From: Firmicutes bacterium AF25-13AC
GTDB taxonomy: Bacteria; Bacillota; Clostridia; Lachnospirales; Lachnospiraceae
DNA length: 64,000 nt
NCBI GenBank assembly: GCA_003478935.1
Contig: QUFP01000010.1
Location: 1-64,000 of the forward strand
Direction: 5' to 3'
A program made the position numbers and the translations under genes. Below, one piece after another: positions 9,257 to 19,658 of the stretch; position 1 is the first letter of the stretch, and every line of letters begins with the position of its first letter. The notes below the pieces were generated by a model, which worked only from the letters and a program-made list of their open reading frames with translations, made no database searches and had not been told where the DNA came from.

Positions 9257-9424
9257 ACTGAATATTAGCTGATAACACGGTGCATATATTCAGTTACTGT
9301 GTATAAAATTATAGCACATGACTATTTTATCATAGTAAAGTAAAATAGTGGATTATACTTGATTTGACCTCAAAGTGTGTTATACTTGGCATAGAAATTA
9401 CAAAATTAAAGAAAGGATACAAAA

Positions 9425-10654
9425 ATGGCAATTACAAAGATAAATGGAGGCGTAACAGCTCCAAAAGGTTTTTTGGCATCAGGATTAAATGCCGGCATTA
9501 AGAATCAGACAAAAAAAGATATGGCAATGGTTTTCAGCAGCACACCATGTGCAGCAGCTGGTGTATTTACCACAAATCTTGTAAAAGCAGCACCCGTCAA
9601 GTGGGATAAGGAAATTGTAACAACATCTCCTTATGTACAGGCAGTAGTTGTAAACAGCGGCATTGCAAATGCATGTACAGGCGCAGAGGGGCTTGGCTAT
9701 TGTGCAGATACAGCAGCAGAGGCGGCAGCAGCTTTAAACATTCCTAAAACTGCAGTTCTTGTCGCATCAACAGGCGTAATTGGCAAACAGCTTCCTATTG
9801 ATAAGATTAAGTCTGGTGTAACAGCTCTTTCTAAGGTACTTGGAAGTAGCAGAGAAGATGCCAAGCTTGCAGCAGAGGCAATTATGACAACTGATACTAA
9901 GAGCAAAGAGGTTGCGTGCACATTGGAATTAGACGGTAAGCAGGTTACAGTTGCAGGTATGTGCAAGGGCTCAGGCATGATTCATCCTAATATGTGTACT
10001 ATGCTTTGTTTTGTAACAACAGATGTGGCAATTTCTCATGAGTTGCTTCAAAAAGCATTAAGTGAAGATGTAGTTGATACCTTCAATATGATTTCTGTTG
10101 ACGGTGATACTTCTACAAATGATACTGTACTTGTAATGGCAAATGGACAGGCAGAAAATACACCAATCACAAAGGAAGGTGAAGACTACAAGACTTTCTG
10201 TGAGGCCCTTCATTTTATTATGCTTGAGCTGTCAAAGAAAATTGCTGGAGATGGAGAGGGCTGTACATGTCTGTTTGAGGCAACTGTAATTGGCGCAAAG
10301 GACAAAAATCAGGCACGAACAATCGCAAAGTCTGTTGTATGTTCTAGTCTGACAAAAGCAGCTGTATTTGGTCATGATGCAAACTGGGGACGTATCCTCT
10401 GCGCAATGGGCTACTCAGGTGCACAGTTTGATCCTGAAGTGGTTGATATCTGGTTAGAGAGCAAAGCTGGTACTATTAAAATCGTAGAAAACGGAATTGC
10501 AACAGATTACAGTGAGGAAACTGCAACAAAGATTCTTTCTGAGGAAGAAGTAATTGCAAAAATGGATATTAAAGAGGGAAATGAGACAGCAACAGCATTT
10601 GGCTGCGATCTAACCTATGAATATGTAAAGATCAACGGCGATTACCGCAGCTGA
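9425..10654 (+). CDS. argJ: Bifunctional glutamate N-acetyltransferase / ornithine acetyltransferase
   Basis: ArgJ moves the acetyl group from N-acetylornithine to glutamate, recycling it in arginine synthesis; many versions also use acetyl-CoA. The precursor cleaves itself at the motif seen here as KGSGMIHPNMCTMLCF, where Thr of C-T-M-L becomes the N-terminal nucleophile of the beta chain. The residue before it is Cys rather than the common Ala. Length 409 is normal, and GRILCAMGYSG near the C-terminus is conserved. The ribosome-binding site GAAAGGA precedes the start. It is the first gene of argJ-argB-argD, with argC missing from its usual place upstream. Confidence 0.95.
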   Translation: MAITKINGGVTAPKGFLASGLNAGIKNQTKKDMAMVFSSTPCAAAGVFTTNLVKAAPVKWDKEIVTTSPYVQAVVVNSGIANACTGAEGLGYCADTAAEAAAALNIPKTAVLVASTGVIGKQLPIDKIKSGVTALSKVLGSSREDAKLAAEAIMTTDTKSKEVACTLELDGKQVTVAGMCKGSGMIHPNMCTMLCFVTTDVAISHELLQKALSEDVVDTFNMISVDGDTSTNDTVLVMANGQAENTPITKEGEDYKTFCEALHFIMLELSKKIAGDGEGCTCLFEATVIGAKDKNQARTIAKSVVCSSLTKAAVFGHDANWGRILCAMGYSGAQFDPEVVDIWLESKAGTIKIVENGIATDYSEETATKILSEEEVIAKMDIKEGNETATAFGCDLTYEYVKINGDYRS

Positions 10655-10702
10655 TAAAAAGCTTGTAACAACGACTACCCATAAAAAAGAGGAGAACACA
10701 AA

Positions 10703-11605
10703 ATGGAATTAGACAGCAAAATTATGGAAAAGGCCGCTACCTTGATTGAGGCATTGCCTTATATACAGAGATTCAACAGAAAGATTATCGTTGTAAAGTA
10801 TGGCGGAAGCGCAATGGCAGATGAGGAGTTAAAGCGAAACGTCATTAAAGATGTTGTTTTGTTAAAGTTAGTTGGCTTTAAGCCGATCATCGTACATGGA
10901 GGAGGTAAGGAAATCAGCCGCTGGGTATCTAAGGTTGGTATGGAGCCGCGCTTTGTAAATGGACTTCGCGTAACTGATGCTGATACGATGGAAATTGCAG
11001 AGATGGTATTGAATAAAGTTAATAAAAGTCTTGTCTCTATGGTAAATGAGCTTGGAGTAAAGGCTGTCGGTATCTCTGGCAAGGATGGTCAGCTGCTTCG
11101 CTGTGATAAGAAGCTGTCTAATGGACAGGATATCGGTTTTGTAGGTGATATTAAAGAAGTAAATCCAAAGATTTTATTTGATCTTCTTGAAAAAGACTTT
11201 TTGCCGATCATTTGTCCAATCGGATTTGATGAGAAATGTCAAAGCTATAACATCAATGCAGATGATGCAGCTTGTGCAATTGCACGTGCTGTTAAGGCTG
11301 AAAAACTTGCATTTTTAACAGATGTTGAAGGTGTTTATGCAGATCCAAAGGATAAGAATACTTTAATCTCTGAGCTGACAACTGATCATATGGAAGAGTT
11401 GTTAAACAGCGGTAATATTGGAGGAGGTATGCTGCCAAAGCTTCAAAATTGTCTTGATGCTGTCTTAAATGGTGTATCAAGAGTTCATATCATGGATGGT
11501 CGAATTGCTCATTGCCTGCTTCTTGAGATCTTTACAAATAAGGGCATTGGTACCGCTATTTTAAAGGCAGGCGATGACCATTTTTACACACCTGACGAAA
11601 AGTAA
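10703..11605 (+). CDS. argB: Acetylglutamate kinase
   Basis: ArgB phosphorylates N-acetylglutamate, the second and usually feedback-controlled step of arginine synthesis. The amino-acid-kinase fold is shown by KYGGSAM at residue 30, IVHGGGKEI at about 63, and [12 protein letters not shown] and LTDVEGVY towards the C-terminal half. The 300-residue length and the N-terminal helix (about 20 residues before the first strand) fit the arginine-inhibited hexameric type, which would make it the feedback point; that is inference. It is 48 nt behind argJ with the ribosome-binding site GAGGAG. Confidence 0.95.
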   Translation: MELDSKIMEKAATLIEALPYIQRFNRKIIVVKYGGSAMADEELKRNVIKDVVLLKLVGFKPIIVHGGGKEISRWVSKVGMEPRFVNGLRVTDADTMEIAEMVLNKVNKSLVSMVNELGVKAVGISGKDGQLLRCDKKLSNGQDIGFVGDIKEVNPKILFDLLEKDFLPIICPIGFDEKCQSYNINADDAACAIARAVKAEKLAFLTDVEGVYADPKDKNTLISELTTDHMEELLNSGNIGGGMLPKLQNCLDAVLNGVSRVHIMDGRIAHCLLLEIFTNKGIGTAILKAGDDHFYTPDEK

Positions 11606-11632
11606 TTTATTTCACAGAAAGGCACTTTAATT

Positions 11633-12813
11633 ATGGAAACACAGACAATTATTCAGACAGCAGAAAGCAGTCTGCTTCATACCTACAATCGCTTTCCGAT
11701 CGTTCTTGATCATGGCGAGGATGTTTATCTGTATGATACTGATCAGAAAAAATATCTTGACTTTGCAGCAGGAATTGCTGTATTTGCACTAGGCTACAGC
11801 AATGACGCATACAAAACGGCAGTTAAAGAGCAGGTTGATAAGCTTGTACATACCTCTAATCTGTTTTACAATGAGCCAGCAGCCAAGGCAGCAAAAAAAT
11901 CACGCAGCTGACAGGAATGGACCGTGTATTCTTTACCAATAGTGGAACTGAGGCAATTGAAGGAGCTATCAAGCTTGTTCGTAAATATGCCTATAATAAA
12001 GATGGACGCACAGATCATGAAATTATTGCCATGAAGCATTCATTCCATGGAAGAAGTATGGGAGCTCTTTCAGTAACAGGAAATGATGCTTATCAGGCAC
12101 CATTTAAGCCGCTTATTGGTGGTGTTCGTTTTGCTGAGTATAATAACCTTGAAAGTGTAAAATCACTGATTACAGACCGTACCTGCGGTATTATCTTAGA
12201 GGCACTTCAGGGAGAAGGCGGAATTTACCCGGCATCAAATGAATTTATGCAGGGACTTCGCGCCCTCTGCGATGAGCATGATATTTTACTTGTCTGTGAC
12301 GAAATCCAGTGCGGAATGGGACGTACCGGAAATATGTTCTGCTATCAGAGCTATGATATCGTGCCAGATGTTGTCTGTGTAGCAAAGGCTCTTGGAAATG
12401 GTCTTCCAATCGGTGCATTTTTATGCCGTGAAGAATGTGCAGCACTTGTACCTGGCGATCACGGTTCTACTTATGGCGGAAATCCACTTGTGTGTGCTGC
12501 TGCTAATGCAGTTATGGATCAGTTTGAAGAATTGAACCTGACTGCGCATGTAAAAGAAGTGGGTGCATATTTGTATGAGCAATTAGAGCAGTTAACAGCT
12601 AAATTTGACTGTATTAAGGATCATCGTGGCATTGGACTTATGCAGGGAATTGAGCTTACAATTCCTGTAGGTGATGTGATCAAAAAGGCTCAAAAAGAGG
12701 GCTTAATTATTATTTCTGCATCAGGAAACGTAATTCGTTTTGTTCCGCCGCTTGTCATTGAAAAAAAGCATGTTGATGAGATGATTGCAAAATTAAAAAA
12801 ATGTCTTCAGTAA
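11633..12813 (+). CDS. argD: Acetylornithine aminotransferase, split by one apparent base deletion
   Basis: ArgD is a PLP enzyme that converts N-acetylglutamate semialdehyde to N-acetylornithine. The N-terminal part (11633-11911) ends NEPAAKAAKKSRS-stop, and the rest resumes in another frame as MDRVFFTNSGTEAIEGA at 11917. The frame change lies at a run of seven A (11893-11899); eight A would give KAAKKITQLTGMDRV, restoring a protein of about 393 residues. PLP motifs are intact: NSGTEAIEGA, CDEIQCGMGRTG and the lysine in AKALGNGLPIGA. It follows argB by 27 nt. A homopolymer deletion is the likely cause; a real loss of argD cannot be excluded. Confidence 0.92.
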
Positions 12814-12897
12814 ATGCATGATTTTTCCTTTCTCGGATACACTCTTATTAAGCAGCAAAATCAATTAGAAAGTGTATACGATGGAAAGTGAGGTATT

Positions 12898-13335
12898 ATG
12901 TGGGGTATCATTCTTGCTCTTATTTCAGGGGCACTGATGAGTATTCAGGGGGTATTTAATACAGAAGTGACAAAGCAAACAAGCCTGTGGGTATCCACAG
13001 GCTTTGTCCAGTTAACAGCATTTTTCGTGTGCGTTATTGCGTGGCTTTGTACAGGACATGAAAATGTGGCACTTCTTACAGAAGTTCGCCCATGGTATCT
13101 TCTTACCGGCGGTATTTTAGGAGCCTTTATTACAATAACAGTTGTTCAGAGTATGGGATCACTAGGCCCCGCTCAGGCTGTCATTATTATTGTAACTTCG
13201 CAGGTAGCAGTTGCATATCTGATAGAGCTGTTTGGCTTGTTTGGCAGCAGTCAGGCATCATTTTCATGGAGGAAAATCCTTGGACTTTTGATTGCCATTG
13301 CGGGAATCGTGTTGTTTCGATGGGAGAAGGCTTAA
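12898..13335 (+). CDS. DMT-superfamily membrane protein (YdcZ/DUF606 type)
   Basis: This 145-residue integral membrane protein has about five hydrophobic segments filling the chain. Two glycine/proline-rich family signatures are visible: GALMSIQGVFNT near the N-terminus and SLGPAQAVIIIVTSQV around residues 88-103. The family is half-size drug/metabolite-type transporters that probably work as dimers or pairs; the substrate is unknown. It begins 84 nt after argD, so it may be carried on the argJBD transcript. The gap contains a weak inverted repeat, ATACACT/AGTGTAT, without a T tract. Arginine-related export is only a contextual guess. Confidence 0.8.
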   Translation: MWGIILALISGALMSIQGVFNTEVTKQTSLWVSTGFVQLTAFFVCVIAWLCTGHENVALLTEVRPWYLLTGGILGAFITITVVQSMGSLGPAQAVIIIVTSQVAVAYLIELFGLFGSSQASFSWRKILGLLIAIAGIVLFRWEKA

Positions 13336-13376
13336 AATAAGAAAACGAAAGTTTTTCAGAAAATTGCAAAAGCCCC

Positions 13377-13405
13377 TTGCATACTGACGCATATTTTTGT
13401 AGAAT
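13377..13405 (+). promoter_or_regulatory. Promoter of comEA operon
   Basis: TTGCAT (13377-13382), 17 nt and TAGAAT (13400-13405) lie about 45 nt before comEA. Downstream, CCTGCC-GAAA-GGCGGG (about 13430-13445) can fold over the comEA ribosome-binding site. Confidence 0.55.
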
Positions 13406-13449
13406 GATAGTATCGGTGCAGCAGTATGCCTGCCGAAAGGCGGGATAGG

Positions 13450-14127
13450 ATGAAAAAGACACATCAGTGGATGCTGTTTTTTCTTTTTCTGTTTTTTGTG
13501 TCTGAAATCTTGGCATGCACAAAAAAAGAAGAAAAGCTTGTCTTTTATCAGACAACACAGATACAAAAGATGGACGATTCCAAAGAGGATACGCAATTTT
13601 TTCAGGAAGAAGCACAGACAAGTCAGGTGTCCGAATCCAGTTTGCATGAAACAACACAAGCAGCAGTCGAGACGATTGCTGTTTATCTGTGCGGTGAAGT
13701 TTGTAAGCCTGGTGTCTATGTACTGCAGGCAGGATCACGTCTTTATCAGGCAGTAGAAGAAGCAGGTGGCCTGACTGCAAATGCTCAGGCAGAGGCAGTA
13801 AATCTCGCCCGGATTCTTGCAGATTCGGAACAGATTTATATTCCAAATATTTCAGAATCAATCGACCAGATTGAAAACGAGACACAAAATGTCATATCAT
13901 CTGCAGCAGTAGTTCCCTCTGCATCATCGGATGGCTTACTTAATATAAATCAGGCATCTGAATCTGAGCTGATGCAGCTTCCTGGAATTGGTCAGGTTAA
14001 AGCCGCAGCAATTGTGACATATCGAAACAGCAATGGTCCGTTTTCTTCTATCGAGGAAATTAAAAATGTACCGGGGATAAAAGAAGCAGCCTTTGAGAAA
14101 ATCAAAGGCATGATTACAGTTTTTTAG
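13450..14127 (+). CDS. comEA: ComEA-like DNA-binding lipoprotein (SLBB + helix-hairpin-helix)
   Basis: This 225-residue surface protein probably binds incoming double-stranded DNA for natural transformation. The N-terminus is a lipoprotein signal (hydrophobic residues 8-20 ending ILAC), unlike the plain membrane anchor of classic ComEA. An SLBB domain follows at about 75-130 (VYLCGEVCKPGVYVL), then a linker. The C-terminal HhH pair covers about 160-225 (NINQASESELMQLPGIGQVKA, then NVPGIKEAAF). The ATG at 13450 is chosen over that at 13426 because AAAGGCGGG precedes it. It opens a five-gene run ending in comEC. Sensor and GerM-type genes in between are unusual partners. Confidence 0.85.
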   Translation: MKKTHQWMLFFLFLFFVSEILACTKKEEKLVFYQTTQIQKMDDSKEDTQFFQEEAQTSQVSESSLHETTQAAVETIAVYLCGEVCKPGVYVLQAGSRLYQAVEEAGGLTANAQAEAVNLARILADSEQIYIPNISESIDQIENETQNVISSAAVVPSASSDGLLNINQASESELMQLPGIGQVKAAAIVTYRNSNGPFSSIEEIKNVPGIKEAAFEKIKGMITVF

Positions 14128-14154
14128 GTAAGACAGAACAGGAGTGGCTCGAAG

Positions 14155-14853
14155 GTGGCAAAGATATTAGTGGTAGACGATGAAAAGATTATAGTAAAGG
14201 GCATCCGGTTCAGTCTGCTTCAGGATCAAATGGAAGTAGACTGCGCCTATGACGGAGAGCAGGCAGTCGAGATGGCAAGAAACACAGAATACGATGTGGT
14301 TCTTCTTGACGTAATGCTGCCAAAGCTTGATGGTTTTCAGGTGTGTCAGGCAATCCGTGAGTTTTCCAATATGCCTATTATTATGCTGACAGCAAAGGGA
14401 GACGATATGGATAAGATCCTTGGTCTTGAATATGGTGCAGATGATTATGTTACAAAGCCATTTAATATTCTTGAAGTTAAAGCACGCATCAAAGCCATTA
14501 TGCGAAGAAGTAGCAATACTATGATTCATCCGCCGCAGCCACCGGAAAACAGTACAGATATTGTCACTGGTGATCTGCGTCTTGATGTTCAGGGCCGCCG
14601 CCTGTTTATTTTAGGCAGTGAGATCAATGTAACTTCAAGAGAATTTGATCTTCTTAAAATTCTAGTGCTTAATCCAAATAAGGTCTATAGCCGTGAAGAA
14701 CTGTTAAACCTTGTTTGGGGGTATGAATATCCTGGTGATGTGCGTACTGTTGATGTACATATCAGAAGGCTGCGTGAGAAGATTGAGCGTAATCCAAGTG
14801 AACCGAAATATGTATTTACAAAATGGGGAGTGGGATATTACTATAAGGCATGA
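14155..14853 (+). CDS. OmpR/PhoB-family response regulator
   Basis: This 232-residue transcription factor has a receiver domain at residues 1-120. The acidic pair is in VVDDE, the phosphorylated Asp in VVLLDVMLPKLDG and the Lys in YVTKPF. A winged-helix DNA-binding domain covers about 135-232 (TSREFDLLKIL, VRTVDVHIRRLREKI, KWGVGYYY). The start is GTG. Its stop overlaps the ATG of the kinase gene (ATGA), indicating translational coupling. The signal and regulon are unknown; the position between comEA and comEC suggests competence or envelope control. Confidence 0.92.
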   Translation: MAKILVVDDEKIIVKGIRFSLLQDQMEVDCAYDGEQAVEMARNTEYDVVLLDVMLPKLDGFQVCQAIREFSNMPIIMLTAKGDDMDKILGLEYGADDYVTKPFNILEVKARIKAIMRRSSNTMIHPPQPPENSTDIVTGDLRLDVQGRRLFILGSEINVTSREFDLLKILVLNPNKVYSREELLNLVWGYEYPGDVRTVDVHIRRLREKIERNPSEPKYVFTKWGVGYYYKA

Positions 14854-16294
14854 TAGCAAAACGGGATCATAATTTTTTCTGGGGAGCTTTCGCTTTCGTA
14901 TATTTTTTCTTCTCATGATTATGGGATTGCTTCCGCTTCTTGCAGGCTCTGAGATGATTAAGCGTTCCTATCGAAGTTCCATTATTGATCAGAAGCTTTC
15001 GGAGCTGCGTTATACATGTCAGACTGTAGCAGGACAAATGAGCGGAAATTCTCTGGCGGAAGCAGTAGATGATGAGATGACACGGGAATTAAATTTCCTT
15101 GCGGAATACTGCGGTGGACGTCTTCTTCTTGTAGACAGCTCTTACCGTATTTTATTTGATACATACGGTGTAACGCAAAATAAATACTGCATTTCTGAGC
15201 AGATTATTGATACATTCGGCAGTCGTCCGTATGAACATTATTCACAAAAGACAGAGTATCTGGAGCTGGCTGTGCCGCTTCGGACAAGAACGATGCTCAC
15301 AGATGGTGATGATAGTATTACAGGAGTGCTGCTTCTTAGCTCGTCTGGTGCTTGGATTGCCAAAATGATAAATTCCATGAATCGACAGGTCCTTTTGATT
15401 GAAATCACAGGCTCTATGATTTTGTTCGCACTTAGCTTTATTTTTGCTTGGACCAGTTCAACACCGTGGAAAAATCTTGTAACGACACTCAATCAGGTGC
15501 TTGATGGAAACCTCGATGTTACATTTTCGACAGAAGGCGGCTATAATGAAACAAAAGAGATCATTAATACATTTAATCAGGTATTGGAGCGTCTGCGTTC
15601 AATTGACCAGTCGAGACAGGAATTTGTTTCTAATGTCTCTCATGAATTAAAAACACCTATCACATCAATGCGTGTGTTAGCTGATTCGTTGATCTTAGGT
15701 GACAATGTGCCTGTTGATATTTATCGCGAGTTTATGCAGGATATTTCAGACGAGATTGACAGAGAAACAAAAATTATCAATGATTTGCTTACACTTGTTC
15801 GTATGGATAAAAATGCAACTGAGCTTAATATCAGCCAAGTTAATATTAATAATCTTGTCGAACAGATTTTAAAGCGCGTGCGTCCAATCGCAAAGACGCG
15901 TTCAATTGAAATCGTTTTCGAAAGCTTTCGTCCTGTAACGGCAGATGTTGATGAGACGAAGCTTAGTCTTGCTGTTACAAATCTTGTGGAAAATGGTGTA
16001 AAGTACAACAATGACGGCGGATGGGTACGAGTATCTGTGAATGCTGATCATAAATATTTTTATATTAAGGTATCTGATTCAGGTGTTGGTATTCCAAAGG
16101 ATGCGCAAACAAGAATTTATGAGCGTTTTTATCGCGTAGACAAGGCTCGTTCACGTGAGACTGGCGGAACAGGTCTTGGTCTTGCTATCACAAAAAATGT
16201 AGTGCAGCTGCACCATGGTGGTATTAAGCTAAACAGTACACCAGGAGAGGGAACAACCTTTCTTGTTAGAATACCGCTCAAATATATTGAGTAA
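14850..16294 (+). CDS. Sensor histidine kinase, start region apparently frameshifted
   Basis: This membrane histidine kinase pairs with the regulator just upstream. It has two TM segments around an extracytoplasmic sensor region (about 40-175), then a HAMP linker. The HisKA box FVSNVSHELKTPITSM carries the phospho-His, and the ATPase motifs are NLVENGVKYN, DSGVGIP and GGTGLGLAI. As given, the frame is open only from about 14873 and its first ATG is at 14915. The overlapping ATG at 14850 reads MIAKRDHNFF and then breaks at a run of six T (14873-14878). One more T joins it to LGSFRFRIFFLLMIMG, a typical kinase N-terminus, for a total of about 481 residues. This is probably another one-base deletion. 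Confidence 0.88.
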
Positions 16295-16321
16295 ATTAAG
16301 TAAATGGAAAGGAAACAGAAT

Positions 16322-17221
16322 ATGAAGAAAAAATTAAATCTGGTGATTTTTCTTTTGCTTTTATGTATGGCAGCTGGATGCGATAAAAAAACTGTATCAA
16401 CAGATGGAATCCGTATTTATTATAGAGCTTTGTCAGAAAATGGCATTAGCTCCTATTATTATAAGCCGACAGGTACCGATCAGGAAACAGTTATAAATGA
16501 ATTGTGGGCAAAGCTGATTAAAAGTGATACTGAAAAAGCACGTATAAGTCTTATTCCGTCTGATTTAAAGCTTGTGCGTTTTTCAGTGGAAAACAGCAGC
16601 CTTGGGCTTTATTTTGACAGTTCCTATCAAAATATGGACACTGTGTCAGAGCTTTTATTTAGGGCAGGTATAGTACGAACCTTCTGTCAGGTTGAAGGTG
16701 TGGAGTCGGTAACATTTTTTGTAGACGAAAAGCCACTTACAAATAGTTCCTTTGCACCTCTTGGTGCTCAGACAGCTTCTGATTATGTGGATATTATAGA
16801 AAACGGACTTAGCAGTCAAAAAAAGACCACACTTACTTTATACTATGCAAATGAGAAAGGGGATGCTCTTGTAAAAAAGATTCAAAATGTTGTATATGAG
16901 AGTTCCTATTCCATTGAAAAAGATGTAATCAACCGCCTGATTCAGGGACCTTTTGAAGATGAATATTTTCGAACACTGCCTGCTAATCTGCAGGTGATCA
17001 GTATAAGCGTTAAAGACAAAATTTGTTATGTCAATTTTGATTCGTCATTTCTGACTGATGCGCTTTCTATTGATGGCAATTTGATTGTATATTCGATTGT
17101 AAATTCATTGACGGAGCTGCCAGATGTCCAGCGTGTTCAGATCATGGTGGACGGCGACAGCAATATCGTATTTCGCGATATATCACTGAGCAGTCCACTA
17201 GAAAGGAATTTAAACTATTGA
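16322..17221 (+). CDS. GerM-domain lipoprotein
   Basis: This 299-residue predicted lipoprotein has a signal peptide ending LLLLCMAAGC. Two repeated GerMN domains follow (about 55-150 and 175-285), marked by paired stretches such as LGLYFDSSYQN and CYVNFDSSFL. GerMN domains occur in spore germination/cortex proteins and in lipoproteins encoded beside two-component systems, as here. The ATG at 16322 is preferred over 16304 because AAAGGA is 9-10 nt upstream. It overlaps comEC by four bases (TTGA). A role as an accessory sensor or cell-wall factor of the kinase is inference. Confidence 0.8.
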   Translation: MKKKLNLVIFLLLLCMAAGCDKKTVSTDGIRIYYRALSENGISSYYYKPTGTDQETVINELWAKLIKSDTEKARISLIPSDLKLVRFSVENSSLGLYFDSSYQNMDTVSELLFRAGIVRTFCQVEGVESVTFFVDEKPLTNSSFAPLGAQTASDYVDIIENGLSSQKKTTLTLYYANEKGDALVKKIQNVVYESSYSIEKDVINRLIQGPFEDEYFRTLPANLQVISISVKDKICYVNFDSSFLTDALSIDGNLIVYSIVNSLTELPDVQRVQIMVDGDSNIVFRDISLSSPLERNLNY

Positions 17222-19658
17222 AACGACCACTCCTTGTTCTTGTAGTTTTTTTTCTTGCAGGAGAACTTCTTTGTATAAAGAGCCTTACAATATCAATTAT
17301 TTTAAGCGCCGGCATTTTGATGCTGGCGCTTATTTTTATGCTGATACAAATTGTATGCAAAAATGTCTTTTTCAAAAAAATGCCTTTCTTTTTGTGTATC
17401 TGCGCTTTTTCTTTTTTTACAGGGGCAGTCTGCTGTTTTAGCGCAAATGCACATAGTCATATTTATGATACACTTTTATCAATGCAGTACTCAAAAGAAA
17501 ATACATTGGATGACGTGTTTGTCGAAGGCAACGTGACAAAGGTAGAGGAAAAATCGAAGCTTTGGATTTACTTAAAAAATGCCTCTATTAATAAAAAGGC
17601 AGCAGGGGAGGGTGTTATTGTGCAGATTCCTGTCTCGGCACATTCCAACCAAAAGCGTCCTCTTGCCGGAAGTAAAATTTCTGTTTATGGGAAATTATCA
17701 TTATTTTCACAGGCTTCAAATCCAGGCGAATTTGATTCAAGAAGTTATTATCATAACTTAGGATATGATTTTTGCCTTAGTGGTAAGACGTGGACACAAA
17801 AAGGTAGCCGATATGATCCTATTGCTGAGTGTCTGTGGCAGCTAAAAGATGCCATAAAGATGAGACTCTCACGGCTTTTAGAAGGAAATATTGCTGATTA
17901 TGGCATTTACTGTGCCGTGCTTTTGGGCGACAAAAGCGAATTAGACAAAGAACAGAAAGAACTTTTTAAAGATCAGGGAATAGCTCATATCCTTTCGGTA
18001 TCAGGACTTCACATATCAGTAGTTGGACTAGCTGCATGCGGTTTGCTTATGAAATTAACAGGATCATTTGCCATTTCCGGTATGGCTGGAAGCATTATTG
18101 TTCTTTTTTATTCTGCCTTTACTGGAAATGCAGTTTCGACGATTCGTGCTTGTGTCATGTATCTTATTTTAATGATCGGGCGACAAAACGGCCGTATTTA
18201 TGATATGCCGACGGCAGCGGCAGCAGCAGCCCTCTGTCTTCTTATTTTTCAGCCGCTTGCCATTTTTCAGGCCTCTATGCAGCTTTCATTTGGCGCAGTG
18301 CTTGGAATAAGCCTTGTTGGAGATATCTTTAAAAAAATTTTAATGCCTTCTTCTGATAAAACAACTGTAAGGATTAACCGCTTTTGCAGTGTTATGGGAC
18401 TTTCTATTGCAATGCTTCCTGTGCTGTTATATCATTATTACCAATATCCGCTTTATGCAATTTTACTTAATCAGCTTGTCATACCTTTTGCTGGTATTTT
18501 ACTTGTATCACCGGCCGTAGCACTTGTACTTTCTTTATTTGCACCGGCTTTTGGTGCTGTATGCTTAAAGGCAGGCCATCTTGTCATTTATTTTTACACT
18601 GTGCTTTGCAAACTTTCAAAAAGCCTTCCAGAATCAGCACAGTATACTGGAAGACCAGCTTTATGGCGAATTGTATTATATGTTACACTGTTATTCACAA
18701 TAGGCATGGGAACTAGGCTTATATATGAGAAGCGAAAAAGAAAACAGACAGATGATGATAAGGAAAAAAGAAAAAAAGACAGACGCCGCTGTCAGATTGC
18801 TGCTGTTTTTCTTGCCATAGGCTGCTATATATTCGGCTGCGTTTTTTTACATGCAGATCACACAAACAAATTGGAAATTACTGTACTTGATGTAGGTCAG
18901 GGAGATGGTATTTTTTTAATGCTTCCTGATCATACGACAATTCTTTCAGATGGCGGAAGCACGAGCAAATCTATGCTTGATACGTATATATTAGAACCTT
19001 TTTTAAACTCACAGGCATTCGCCGGATTGACTATGTTTTTGTATCGCATGCCGACAGTGATCATATTAATGGGATCATAGGATTGATTGAAAATGACGCA
19101 GATCGGATAGGAACGCTTATGCTGCCGCAGAGCCAGTCATCAAAAAAGCAGTTTGAACAGCTGTTAACAGCAGCAAAAAAGAAGCAGATTCCAGTTAAGT
19201 GGATTTCAAAAGGAGATGTTTTTTCATTAAAAACGCTGCCAGATTTGTCTTTTGAAGTGCTGTGGCCGTCAAAAAACGAAAAATCAGATGATACAAATGA
19301 ATCATCACTAGTGTGGCGCCTTAATTATCATGACTTTTCTATGCTTTTTACGGGAGATCTTCCAGGTGACTGTGAGGATGAGCTTGTCAGCTTAAAGCCG
19401 GTAACTGTCTTAAAAGTTGCACATCACGGCTCTGATTATTCAACAACTAAAACATTTCTGCAGCAAATAACACCGCAGCTTGCCGTGATTTCCTGCAGTG
19501 AAAATAATAGGTATGGTCATCCTGGGAAACAGCTTTTAAAACGCTTAGAAGAGGCAAAAATACCGTCAGTTTTGATTACAAAAGACTGCGGTGCAATCAT
19601 AATACAAACTGACGGTTATCGTGTAGAAGTGGAAACTTATCTGTCAAAGCAGTCTTGA
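17218..19658 (+). CDS. comEC: ComEC/Rec2-type DNA uptake channel, split by one apparent base deletion
   Basis: ComEC forms the membrane channel that imports single-stranded DNA in transformation. The order is an N-terminal DUF4131-like region (about 1-190), the multi-pass competence domain (about 215-510, with SVSGLHISVVG and SAFTGNAVSTIRA), and a C-terminal metallo-beta-lactamase domain. That last domain starts LDVGQGDGIF and continues HHGSDYSTTK. The first frame stops at 19080, but the natural continuation VFVSHADSDHINGI is in another frame from about 19022. Adding one base near 19015-19021 restores a protein of about 813 residues. The TTG start overlaps the GerM stop. It converges with the PfkB gene and their ends overlap by 22 nt. 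Confidence 0.9.

Noticed and set aside
9263..9424. T-box or other riboswitch in the argJ leader
   Set aside because: No antiterminator motif of the AGGGTGGNACCGCG type and no intrinsic terminator are present; only a simple 9-bp stem is seen.
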